From Icerya purchasi (lineage: Eukaryota; Arthropoda; Insecta; Hemiptera; Monophlebidae), in NCBI GenBank assembly GCA_039619475.1, contig CM077115.1:145580274-145644273 (forward strand): a DNA stretch of 64,000 bases, in the 5' to 3' direction. The notes under the pieces were generated by a model, which was not told the DNA's origin, did not search any database, and worked only from the letters and a program-made list of their open reading frames with translations. The stretch's first letter is position 1. Every line of letters begins with the position of its first letter. Made by a program: the position numbers and the translations under genes. This document shows positions 23,262-32,518 of the stretch, piece after piece.

Positions 23262-23831
23262 TATCCATTATTTTTTACTCAAAACGAAGTTTAAATCGAA
23301 GAATATTGCAGTAACGAATAAATTCTCCGCATACATTCCGTTTGGCACTACAAGTTAAATTTACATTGCCACTTAATCAATACACTACGCGACGACACAC
23401 CGCATAAATAATTAACAGCTAAACAATTTTGTTCATAATTTAATCTAACAAAATTTTTTTTAAATTGTCTAAGACAGTTTTTCTAAAAAACAAAAAAAAA
23501 AAATTAACATCTAACTTAATAATTGCAGAGTTTTTTTTCCCATTTTTATTCAGGTTCTATGAGATAATAAAATGTTTTTTTTCGATGTGAAACATCTATT
23601 GGCGTGATTTGCGGGTAAAACCGGACGGCGAACGGTGTGATGCTTTCATGCCGTCATGCTCCCTCTCCGCCGGCGCTCGATACTCGCTTGTGTGTGCGTC
23701 ACGCGTATACTATTATACCCTTCGTTGCTTTTACGTAGGAGTGTGTACTGCGTGCGCCTCTATTCATCTATAATATACTTGATACAGTATATTGGAGCGT
23801 CGCCGCTTGTATATGTATAAGCTGCAGTAAA
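23262..23831. other. Stretch ending in a CpG-rich, promoter-like patch
   Basis: 23262-23600 holds nothing I recognise. From about 23610 to 23830 the base composition changes to CpG-rich (for example GGACGGCGAACGG, CTCCGCCGGCGCTCGATAC, GTGTGCGTCACGCG). It sits directly upstream of an ATG with a following splice-donor-like site, so it may be a promoter or 5' UTR. This is inference from composition only. Confidence 0.3.
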
Positions 23832-23990
23832 ATGTCAAATACGCGGACACGCAATCTGCCGCCGATTGACGAAACACTATCTACCAATTCAAACCGAAGG
23901 TTAGTAAATCATCTATTATTAATATATTATTTATTAATATTAATATATAACCATTCTATTTCATATTTTCGCAGTACACGAACAGTATAA
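23832..23990 (+). CDS. Candidate two-exon short reading frame (hypothetical)
   Basis: An ATG at 23832 opens 22 codons (beginning MSNTRTRNLPPIDETLS) ending at CCGAAG followed by GTTAGTAAAT, a good splice donor (intron from 23900). A 75-bp AT-rich interval ends in CATATTTTCGCAG, a good acceptor (intron end 23974). Joining the two sides keeps the frame for five more residues and then meets TAA (23988-23990), two bases before a hAT-type MITE end. The product would be only 27 aa. It may be the stump of a gene interrupted by the MITE, the 5' end of a transposon gene, or chance. No homology is recognised; the support is the exon-intron signals and the CpG-rich upstream patch. Confidence 0.2.
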   Translation: MSNTRTRNLPPIDETLSTNSNRRLVNHLLLIYYLLILIYNHSISYFRSTRTV

Positions 23991-23992
23991 GC

Positions 23993-24494
23993 CAGGGCCG
24001 TATCTAGACCAAAATACCGGGAAGAGTTACGAAAACATTTTTATAAATATACATATACATATATAAATATACATATATATGTATATATACACACATATAT
24101 ATGTATATATACACACATATATATGTATATATACACACATATATATGTATATATGCACACACATACGTATATATACATATATATATATATATGCACATGT
24201 GTGTGTAAGTGTGTATTATCATGAAATATATTTATGTAACAAATAGTACACTAAAGCCTTGTAGTCAACTATTGTACATGCAGTATTTGAACATTATAAT
24301 AAAAACAAATTTAAAAAGTAGTCGTTTCCGTAGAATTCATAAAAATTTCAGTTTTCTCTTTTTTTGTCAAAAATTGAAAAGAAATAAATTTATTCTGAAT
24401 TTCGGTCCATTTAATGCAAGCAGTTATTATTTCGCAGACATTTGCGGGGAGGGGGGTTAACCCTGAAAACCCCCTCTCCTCAGATAAGACCCTG
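23993..24494. mobile_element. Possible hAT-type MITE enclosing a microsatellite
   Basis: The left end CAGGGCCGTATCTAGACC is mirrored by the right end, whose inverse reads CAGGGTCTTATCTGAGG. A G-rich/C-rich block follows each (GGGAAG on the left, GGGGTTAACCC on the right). CAGGG ends are common among hAT non-autonomous elements. The flanking 8 bp (GTATAAGC and ACACAACC) agree at only four positions, so the TSD is not proven. The interior is dominated by an ATATAC/CACATA simple repeat at 24040-24200. Confidence 0.5.
24040..24200. repeat. Complex TA/CA microsatellite
   Basis: An alternating ATATAC-ACACAT-ATATGT repeat with a period of about 28 bp (TATACACACATATATATG repeated at least three times). 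The minus-strand Tyr/Ile-rich open frame here is a product of the repeat. Confidence 0.85.
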
Positions 24495-24632
24495 ACACAA
24501 CCGACAAGTGACATTATAATTGAAACTCACAATGACCAAAATGCATTTAATTTGAGACATATCATACCAGTCAGATACTGATACTATGATATTTCAGATC
24601 TGCCAGGCGTCCCGTGACGGCCTTCTTTTTTT
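24495..24632. other. Short unassigned spacer
   Basis: No feature recognised before the repeat cluster that starts at the T-run near 24627. Confidence 0.4.
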
Positions 24633-25220
24633 TTTTTTTTGCCTCAGATTTATACAAAATGACATAATAAGTACTTTCCAGTATTTTGGACACCACTTAT
24701 TATGTCATTTTGTATAAATCTGAGGCCAAAAAAAACCAAAAAATAACACATTTTATCATCTCACAAGAGCTGAATATGGCCAAAAATGCAAAAAAAACCT
24801 CTTTTATTTTGATTTTAAAGGGTTGTTCACAACTTCTAAAAATCTGAATGAATTCAATTGGATAGTTTTTCGTAAAATACTTAGTTTTTAATATAGTGGA
24901 GTATATTTATAAGGCATTGTAGTTGATAACGAAGACGAATATAGGGATCATTTCAGTATTTTGTTAGCTAAAAAAGATGAAAAAACCATCCAGAAAAATG
25001 CGATTTAAATGTTTCGTCTCATATTTTTTGTGTCCAAAATACTGGAAAGTACTTATTATGTCATGTTGTATAAATCGTGAGGCCGAAAAAAAGAAAAAAA
25101 AAACATTTAATCAGCTCGTAGAGCTGAATATGGCCAAAAATGCAAAAAGAAACAGTTTTTATTATTTTTAAGATGGGTCCACCCCTTTAGAAAATCTGAA
25201 AAAATTCATAGGGGGTAATT
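24633..25220. repeat. Head-to-head and tandem repeat cluster
   Basis: One sequence of about 60 bp, containing CTTATTATGTCATTTTGTAT and AAATCTGAGGCC, occurs three times: inverted at 24640-24690, direct at about 24694-24727 and direct again at 25031-25085. The text after the two direct copies is also shared (GAGCTGAATATGGCCAAAAA at about 24768 and 25120, then AAAATCTGAA-type text), giving a repeat unit of roughly 355 bp. The first two copies form a hairpin with about 34-bp arms. This looks like a piece of satellite-like DNA or a nested MITE. Confidence 0.65.
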
Positions 25221-26185
25221 TGGAATAAAATACGTGATATATAAAATTTTTCCAGCGAGGTGTTTGTTTTAGATTGTTTCTTTTTATAGCGGTTTGCAAT
25301 TTTCAAATCGATTTTTAGGTTAGATTTTGTTGATGAAGAAGTCGGAAAATACGTTTCGATTGTAGGGGGTTGAAATATCTTCAATTTGAACTCATTGTGA
25401 ATAATATCGGCCAACTGGTTCTCAAGATATCGTTAAAAAACTCGATTTTAGATTTTGCTCCTAGGGAGGGCGTTCCTTAAAGGTTAGCTGGTTGAAACTT
25501 TCAGTATGATAGTATTTTCCGATGCCTGACACGATGGTATAGTTTTTATAACGATTAGTTTGGGGGTACTTTTACTATCTTACCCTGCCGTGTCCTTTAA
25601 AGTAGTTTTTTTTTTTTTTTTCGAGACTTGTTCCATTCGCTCGTTTTAATTTTAGTATTTTTTTTATTTTTCGAGTTCTATTTTTTTCCTTCTTTTTTGA
25701 AATATACGTCAATTTTACGAAGTATTTTTGATTTCATATTTGTCTTTTTTGTACTCAATAGTCTTGTTTACCACATTTTTGAAACCCATTTTAAACATCT
25801 TTTTATCCCCCACCCCACCCCACCCCACCGCGCTTCGGACGGAATGCTTTGAGCTTTAGGTTTATCTAATCTATACAGGTAGGTTCGGGTTCGTCCGGTG
25901 TAAGTAATGTATCGATTGCATTTTGCAACACTTTCAACAAGAACGTCTGTTTGCTTTGGTTTTCAACGCTATCGTTCATCCGTCGTGCGGCTTTCCGTAT
26001 TATTTAACATACAACAGTAACTGTCTAATTGGCGTGTTTGTTAAATGAATTTTACTCAGCGCCCTCAAAGTACCATAGCTAGCGCGGTCGCGCATTTAAA
26101 TTCTGCCCTGTAAAATCGGTTTTCACGTTGAAACTCGTTAATTTCTTAGGTAAACAATTTAGGGCAGGCATCGTGTTCAAAATTT
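25221..26185. other. Unassigned stretch
   Basis: No gene. Contains phrases typical of repetitive non-coding DNA (CTGGTTCTCAAGATATCG) and a C-rich tandem CACCC run at 25809-25829. The open frame at 25628-25852 is Phe-rich low-complexity and not supported. Confidence 0.35.
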
Positions 26186-26256
26186 TTATTTTGCCTGTAT
26201 TTAACGTTTCGAAAAGAGCTTACACTGATCATCATCACTTCCCAAAATGTTAAGTA
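26186..26256 (-). repeat. Dispersed repeat with TGATGA...CGAAAC pattern, copy 1
   Basis: On the minus strand the text runs GGGAAGTGATGATGATCAGT, then GTAAGCTCTTTTCGAAACGT, then AAATAC and AAAATAAAAATTTT. A diverged second copy is on the minus strand at 40.63-40.69 kb. The spacing of TGATGA and CGAAAC recalls hammerhead ribozyme cores, but the pairing of the helices is poor here. Confidence 0.45.
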
Positions 26257-26281
26257 TATAAGAAATAATAATTATTACACA

Positions 26282-26508
26282 CATGGACGTCGCCAGCGGA
26301 GGGCACGGAGGGGCAACTGCCCCCCCCTGCAGCCATGAAACTTTTTAATCAACTGGCATTGATGAGTATTCATAGGTGCGTAATCATGGACAATTTGGAA
26401 AACTTGTATTTTAATTAAGATTTTATTCTTTATAAATTTTATTTTTTCTATAACTCATATCCTCTTTCTATCATCTTGCCCCCCTCCTGGCGGCTGGCGA
26501 CGCCCTTG
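26282..26508. mobile_element. hAT-type MITE (227 bp) with 8-bp TSD
   Basis: The block is flanked by an exact 8-bp direct repeat ATTACACA (26274-26281 and 26509-26516). The left end reads CATGGACGTCGCCAGCGG and the inverse of the right end reads CAAGGGCGTCGCCAGCCG, so about 16 bp of terminal inverted repeat is shared with two mismatches. C-rich runs (GCCCCCCCC-type) lie inside both ends. An 8-bp TSD with CA(G/A)GG-like ends is the hAT pattern. There is no open frame, so it depended on a transposase supplied elsewhere. Confidence 0.85.
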
Positions 26509-26714
26509 ATTACACACGGTGTGTCTGCCGTGAATCGTTTTTCCAATTATACCCACTATGAAAGCTTCTCAAATATTGTTAATTTCTTTTTAATAAGATA
26601 TGAAAGTTAATTCTTTTTTTTTTTTCCTTTTATTATTGCAACTGGCTAAAAGAAACAAATAACTTCTATTGTTTTCAAAATTTTAATTAAACTACTCTTC
26701 AATCTATATAGTCT

Positions 26715-26846
26715 TTTTGATTTTAGGCACAACGGTGTTTCGTTCGAGTAGAAATGGGTTCAAATCCCCTTGCCGCACATTGATCAATACAGAATTTGAG
26801 TTTAATGTTCATAGTGGGCGAGTCGAAATAAAGTAAACCAAAAAAA
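26715..26846 (+). mobile_element. SINE1 copy (tRNA-headed), diverged
   Basis: A tRNA-like head ends in a B-box GGGTTCAAATCCCC (about 26756-26769). About 40 bp later comes TTTAATGTTCATAGTGGGCG and an A-rich end. The tail corresponds to the LINE-A/SINE1 tail (GGGTTAATGTC, a short gap, GTTGGCG) seen at 36.7 and 52.7 kb. Diverged copy; no TSD fixed. Confidence 0.55.
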
Positions 26847-28185
26847 TGCTTGTAAGTGTATTTGCTGGAATTTACTCTAAGGAACATTTGCTAAAGTTAC
26901 GAAGTTTTTAAATACGACTAACTGTAGCAGCTGCGACACAAATCTAGGAAAAGTTGTTTATATCGTTTTTATGTAGCAGACTCTTGTGCCAAACCTTCTT
27001 AAAGACGTCATGAATCTCGGTTGATTACCCACTAAAGCTTTTTATTATTTCATTTACTTATTATTAATTATTATTTTTTTTTTTTGTTTTTTTAACAAGG
27101 GATGGGTACATAAAAGGTAAGAAAGAAAATCATAATTAATGAGTAGAAATAGCGGGAAATAATATTGCTATTATTAAAGATAGGGCCACTAAAATCGAAA
27201 TAATAACTGAAAGAGAAGGTTGAAGGAAAAATAATTACTAGCGACACCAACAACAACAAATGTCAAAGGAAAACAGAGTAGTAAAGGAAGAAATTTAGAA
27301 TGCTGTACCGCAGAATTCATAATTGCTTAAGAATATTACAAGGATGGAATTTTAAAAAAAAACATAAGAGCAGAGTATGGTTATCACTACTAGTAGGTAG
27401 TGGTGCACGCCAGCGGTAAGATTTGAAATCTACAACGACTGCGGTATTAAAGATGTGGATCTGAAAGGAAAACTGAGGAATCTATTGAATTAAACAGCAT
27501 GACCTCATCCACAATTTAACGGCGCTTTCGCAGTCTCGAATTTTAGTAATAAATTACAAATGATTGAACTAAACCAGCACGGCCACACTTAATCAAGAAA
27601 ACCAGCACTGCTCTGGCATATATTCGGTGCTTATATATACTAAATATTTTTAGTGTTTGCTCATTGGTCGAAATTCGACCATAATTATTATTATTAAAAA
27701 TTTGAGAAAAACATATATGAATTTTCGTATATTTCCAAAGTTTTTTTTTCCACTCTTATACATATTCGGTCATTGTATGTCTGGAGGACATAGACTTTTA
27801 TATGTACCTGCAATACAGAAGCAGGTCAGTACCGTTATAATTGAATAAAAAAATAAATTCAATAAAATAACAGTGATCACAATTTTTAAGAAACCCTGAC
27901 AACTTAAGACTTTGTACACTGTAAAAAAGCCAATACTGATGATTATTAAAGAAAAATTAAAACATTATAATAAGAACAGATCTACTGGCTATAGCGATTC
28001 CATTTTTCATTTTCTGAATTCATTTTTTATTTAAATGACAAAAACAAAAATAACTGTTTCCAAAATTTCTTTATTGATAACACTAACGATCGTCATTAGC
28101 TACTAAACAAAAAAGAAAAAGAAAAAAAAAGATAAGCGGTTAATAAACGGAGAAGAAAAAAGTACACTGAACTGTTTTGTCTTTG
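26847..28185. other. Unassigned AT-rich stretch
   Basis: No supported gene, repeat end or RNA gene noticed. Confidence 0.35.
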
Positions 28186-28189
28186 CCTA

Positions 28190-28575
28190 TATACCGTCGT
28201 CGCGATAGCCTAAGTGCTAGAGCGCTTGACTTTCGTTACGGAGGTTACGGGTTCGATCCCGGGTGACGATAGAACTTATTACGAAGAATTAAAATTAAAA
28301 ATAATCGCTAATAATCACGTAGAAGGCAACGGCAAAGCACCACATACAACATCTCATATGCGCGCTAGGTCAGTACACAGCAGACATAAATAGGACTGCA
28401 CTTGTATATCGATAAATCAAACGGATTACCAATCAGTTCCGAATGTAATCTTGCGTGTTGTGTACACCTGTGTTGCATATAATAATTGCCTGGTACATAA
28501 CCTATATCGGTACAGCTAAAAATGTACGAATAGGTTGCGCCAACGCGCTATGTAGCGTACGGCACCTTAAGAAGA

Positions 28576-28577
<2 letters not shown>
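28190..28577 (+). mobile_element. SINE2: tRNA-headed SINE with LINE-like 3' end
   Basis: The head resembles a tRNA: CGCGATAGCCTAAGTGCTAG contains a D-arm/A-box-like part and GGGTTCGATCCCGGG is a strong B-box (about 28248-28262). The T-stem and acceptor pair imperfectly, so this is a tRNA-derived promoter and not a functional tRNA gene. The body contains GTAGAAGGCAACGGCAAAGC, a phrase I associate with insect retroposons. The 3' end has a small perfect hairpin (CGCTA, two bases, TAGCG) and then GGCACCTTAAGAAGAAGATA. The LINE at 49.05 kb ends GGCACCTGAAGAAGAAG after a hairpin of its own, so SINE2 probably uses that LINE's machinery. The tail runs into a (TA)n repeat. Confidence 0.7.

Positions 28578-28623
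<46 letters not shown>
28578..28623. repeat. (TA)n microsatellite at the SINE2 3' end
   Basis: About 22 TA units with one TG interruption, directly continuing the SINE2 tail. Confidence 0.9.
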
Positions 28624-28624
<1 letters not shown>

Positions 28625-28884
28625 GTATTGTGCTTATATGTATAAAAAAAACAACACAAGAAATGGTAAATATAATGATCTTTGTGTTGGGTGAATGTCC
28701 TGTGGTGGCGTGTCCATAAAGTAATAATAATGATAATAACTAGCTAAAAGCACAACTTTGTGACGGCTCGTAAATTGTATTCCATGAAATATATATTTCT
28801 AAAAGGAAAATAATTATATTTTATACGTCAAAAAATATTTATAAAAACAAATATAAAAATCACTAAAAAAAAGTAAAAATGTGA

Positions 28885-29290
28885 AGCATAATAAACATAA
28901 TCTATTATTTTCAGCAGTTCCAAAGTGAAATATCTCCAGCAATTAATTGGCAACTTTTTTTATTTTTCAATTTTAAAAATATTCATACGAATAATGAAAA
29001 TATTTTTATCTTAAAGAGCAGATTAATAGCATCAATAACCCGACTATTTAAAAACAAAACTGTCACCTCCTTTACTAATATATTTCCTATTGGACCGTTG
29101 GTAATAAAATCAATTATTTTTTGCTTATTTAATCCATATTATACTTAGTTCTTGTATGTATTTTATTTTTCTGTTTTATAATATTTTGAGGGGTTTAAAA
29201 GATATTATTGTACGTCTGATAGTTCGTGTGATTCTTTTTATGTCATTCGGGTTGAAGTAATATAAAATTCACTTATTATACACATTATAA
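28885..29290. repeat. Left arm of a long inverted repeat
   Basis: About 400 bp here match 31485-31887 in inverse orientation with roughly 80-85% similarity by eye. Shared blocks include CAGTTCCAAAG with GAAATATCTCCA, TTATTTTTCAATTTTAAAAA and GGTAATAAAAT. The arms enclose about 2.2 kb. It is either the terminal repeats of one large element or two inverted copies of one repeat. Confidence 0.65.
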
Positions 29291-29551
29291 TATTACCATA
29301 TATAACAATTTTTTGTTTTTTTTTTCTTACCATGAGTCGTGTATAACTGCATAGGTCATTACAATATACGGCAATTCATAGAGTTTAAATGACTGGATCG
29401 ATCTGATTTGTTTTAATATGTTAAAATTCCATTATGGTAGATATATCATCGCAGATTTGAACAAATAACAATTTGAATTAAAACTTAAAATAACCTATAC
29501 TCAGTATGGTATGCAGTAAATAAAATAAGGTATTTTTATAGATTAAGTAAT
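29291..29551. other. Unassigned part, possibly LINE 3' UTR
   Basis: Lies downstream (in minus-strand sense) of the LINE C-terminal fragment at 29552-29758 and may be its 3' UTR. The T-run near 29317-29326 could be its tail. Not proven. Confidence 0.3.
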
Positions 29552-29758
29552 CTAGATTCTATGTTTAAAGAACGACGTCCATATTTTCCTATGTCGTTTT
29601 TTATAATTTTTTAAATATATTTTCAAGACTTCAGGAAGTTTATTGAAAAATAAAGCTGCCATATACACTACCCGTGCTCTCATCTTGGTTTTAACAAAGT
29701 GCGATTCATCAATATATAGCTTTACCTTGGAACGCAAGAATTTTAAATTTATACTCAT
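29552..29758 (-). pseudogene. LINE C-terminal fragment
   Basis: The minus-strand frame contains RVVYMAALFFNKLPEVLKIY and a basic end (KKRHRKI), the short motif that closes some LINE RT proteins. It parallels the frame at 23107-23261 (SYMGAKIFNSLPDTLKNKLR). It lacks all other RT motifs, so it is a small 3' remnant sitting inside the large inverted repeat. Confidence 0.5.
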
Positions 29759-30329
29759 GTTTTAAGGCAAAACCTAGATTTGATTTATAAGCAAGATAAT
29801 AATTTCACACTTGTTACATATATATTCAGTTCATCAAAATATTTACATAAACCCTGAATATTCAACATAAAAAGATTAATTTTATTTTTGAAGTTCATTT
29901 TGGTTCAAAATAACATTTACACTTTTATACTTTGATTATAAAGTTATGAGGTAAATAAAAGTACATATCATTTAACACTGAGCTAATTAAGGCTAAAAGT
30001 AAAATTTCTTTAAAAAAAAAAAAAATCTAAAATCAAATCAACTTAATCAAACGGTGTAAAAATTATTCAGATATTATTAAAGTAACATGTAATATTTCAC
30101 TACTAGGACAACTGGGTAATACCAGTTAAATTCGGTAAGATATACATTAAAGAGATAAAACAAATATTTATGTTATAATTACCAAGAACGTCATAAGAAT
30201 AATGACAAAGTTAACGCTGTGTAGTTTACTAATAACTGAATGAACTAAACGAATAATCAGTTTACTTTCCTTCAATCCATTTGTATTATTTTTTATTTTT
30301 TCCATTTCTTCTTTATCTATACTATTAAT

Positions 30330-30340
<11 letters not shown>
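29759..30340. other. Unassigned AT-rich stretch
   Basis: No feature recognised apart from an A-run at 30014-30025. Confidence 0.35.

Positions 30341-30378
<38 letters not shown>
30341..30378. repeat. (TA)n microsatellite
   Basis: About 18 TA units next to the left edge of the palindrome. Confidence 0.9.
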
Positions 30379-30381
<3 letters not shown>

Positions 30382-30383
<2 letters not shown>

Positions 30384-30723
30384 TTAAAATAAATTAACAC
30401 GATGAATATTAAACTTTAAATAATGGATTATTGTTAGGTAAGTTGTTGTTAATAACATTATGTTTGTGTTTCTGAATATAATAATTTTCGACAAAATCTA
30501 AGTATTTAATGTTTTTAATAATTTTTAAAATAGTTAGGTCTTCTTCTATGTTATTATTTAGAAGACCTAACCATTTTAAAAATTATTAAAAACATTAAAT
30601 ACTTAGATTTTGTCGAAAATTATTATATTCAGAAACACAAACATAATGTCATTAACAACAACTTAACTAACAATAATCCATTATTTAAAGTTTAATAATC
30701 ATCGTGTTAATTTATTTTAAATT
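30382..30723. repeat. Near-perfect 340-bp palindrome
   Basis: The left arm (30382-30544) and right arm (30560-30723) are inverse copies of each other over about 163 bp with only a few mismatches, separated by a spacer of about 15 bp. The centre reads TTAGGTCTTC, the spacer, then GAAGACCTAA. Arms this long and similar would form a very stable hairpin in single-stranded DNA or RNA. It could be a foldback MITE, a recent inverted duplication or a source of double-stranded RNA. No target duplication is obvious. Confidence 0.9.
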
Positions 30724-30940
30724 ATTTATTTAATTGATTTATTTCCATTTTTTAACTTATTTTACATTTCAAATCTATTAAAATTTACATTTTATTTTTT
30801 TTTTATATTTTAACTAAATAATAATTACTTGCTGTGAATTTTTTTGCATTGATTCAAATTTTATTAGTTAATGGTGATTTTATTAATGTTGACAGTTACA
30901 TTTGTTGTTTATAATTTTAGTTTTTTATATATATGTATAT
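30724..30940. other. AT-rich link between palindrome and ribozyme-like motif
   Basis: Nothing recognised. Confidence 0.35.
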
Positions 30941-30982
30941 ACACCATGAAGATGGATAATACTATCCGAAACTAGTCGGTGT
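30941..30982 (+). ncRNA. Hammerhead-ribozyme-like motif (type I, minimal helix III)
   Basis: The parts of a hammerhead appear in order. Helix I 5' strand ACACC (30941-30945) pairs with GGTGT (30978-30982). The core ATGAAGA (30946-30952) replaces the consensus CTGANGA with C3 changed to A. Helix II is GGAT (30954-30957) with ATCC (30964-30967), with one unpaired base before it. Then GAAA (30968-30971) is followed by a tiny helix III, AC-TA-GT, and the cleavage triplet GTC ending at 30977. Known hammerheads of this minimal kind belong to Penelope-like retroelements. The C3 change would weaken or abolish cleavage, so this is a relic at best. Chance is possible. Confidence 0.4.
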
Positions 30983-31484
30983 TTTATTTTTACTTTAAAT
31001 AATTAAATAACAATTTTGTGGTTTAAAGTGTATTTATTTACTTTTCAATAAGATCTTAAGTTATAATGATTAGAAACAAAATTAAATTAGGTAACATTTG
31101 AGATGTATATATATATTCTTGAACATAATTTTAACTATATTACAATATTAAGGTTCTTGTCATATAAACCATAACCTCACTAAATATGAGCTAAACTTGC
31201 ATAACAATAATATTACAAAAGACTTGTCCGAAACATAACATTGTAAATGGGATGTACGATTTTATGATCAGATAAATCATCTCTATGCATACATTTATGC
31301 AATAATTATGAAATAATACCAACGCACAGTGTAGAAGAATAGTTTAAGTAAAAATATTTTACAATTAGTATAATATGTTATTAAGAAATACTGCTATTTT
31401 TATATGAAAATTTAACATGCACTCTTCTGAGAAAATACTAAAAATAGAAGAAAATGGAATTTTAGTGTTGTTATATAATGTTAA
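30983..31484. other. Unassigned AT-rich stretch
   Basis: No feature recognised between the ribozyme-like motif and the right arm of the long inverted repeat. Confidence 0.35.
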
Positions 31485-31887
31485 TATGTGTAAAATAAGT
31501 GAATTTATTACTTTAGCCTAAATAACATAAAAAGAATCACGCCAACTATCAGACATATAATACCTTTGAAAACCTCCAAAATAATATAAAACAGAAAAAT
31601 ATGAGAACTAAGTATAGCATGGATTAAATAAGAAAAAAATTAATTAATTTTATTACCAACGATCTAATAGAAAATACATTAGTAAAGGAAGTGATAGTTT
31701 TGTTTTTAAATAATCGGGTTACTAGTTTTAATAGACCATTAATCTGTTCTTAATAAAAATAGTTTCATTATTTGCATGAATATTTTTAAAATTGAAAAAT
31801 AAAAGTTATCGATTAATTGTTGGAGATATTTCGCTTTGGAACTGTTAAAGATAATAAATTATGATTATTACGCTTTTTCTCCGTTAT
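31485..31887. repeat. Right arm of the long inverted repeat
   Basis: Inverse counterpart of 28885-29290. The outer edges of both arms continue in similarity past the CAGTTCC block into ATAATTTATTAT-like text. Confidence 0.65.
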
Positions 31888-31922
31888 AATAAGATTAAAA
31901 AGTGTACGTAAGTATTTTTCCA

Positions 31923-32167
31923 AAATCCGAAAATGATAGAACATATTCCGTATATTGCGATGTTGCAATTTGAAAGAATTATTTATTAAAAATAGTATAA
32001 TGTAAATAGCTATGACAAAAAGTTAGCACAGTGCAAGAGTTGTATTGCAATTATGTAGGTAGAACAATAATAATGTGGTGATTGTAAGTTTTTTAATAAA
32101 TAACTATTTTTTTCTAATTGCAACATCGCCTATTCGCGGAATATGTTCTACCATTATTTTTGGATTT
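31923..32167. mobile_element. Foldback MITE (about 245 bp)
   Basis: The arms at 31923-31996 and 32090-32167 are inverse repeats of about 75 bp with small differences. The left end reads AAATCCGAAAATGATAGAAC and the inverse of the right end reads AAATCCAAAAATAATGGTAG; both continue into ACATATTCCG and GCGATGTTGCAATT. The interior of about 90 bp has no frame. No clear TSD was found, so the superfamily is unknown. Confidence 0.7.
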
Positions 32168-32375
32168 ACAGTTATATAGGCATGAAAATAAAAAATAATA
32201 TTTTTGATTTATACAAGTTTTTTTTTTTTTTTTAAATAACGATTGATGGCACATCTAGACATGAATATGAATAATTATGTTCAATTTTATGTCCATATGT
32301 TCAGTAGTTTTTTATAATGGCTGGAACAAGAAATGCTCATTATGACGTATAAGTAGTCTTAAATAATAATAATAA

Positions 32376-32402
32376 TTGAAATTGAAATTGAAATTGAAAT
32401 TT
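32376..32402. repeat. (GAAATT)n short tandem repeat
   Basis: About four and a half units of a 6-bp repeat, followed by a CATACATACATA run. It may mark the 3' end of an unidentified retroposon. Confidence 0.8.
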
Positions 32403-32518
32403 ATTTTTACATACATACATACAACACAATACAATATAATAATACAGGTTATAAACAAGTATATATCATGTGATTACACATACACATACACGCCGGTATA
32501 CCCAGCACTCACTCTCAC

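Noticed and set aside
28190..28275. Apparent tRNA gene with a strong B-box
   Set aside because: T-stem and acceptor pairing are incomplete and the block continues into a SINE body and LINE-like tail, so it is a tRNA-derived SINE head.
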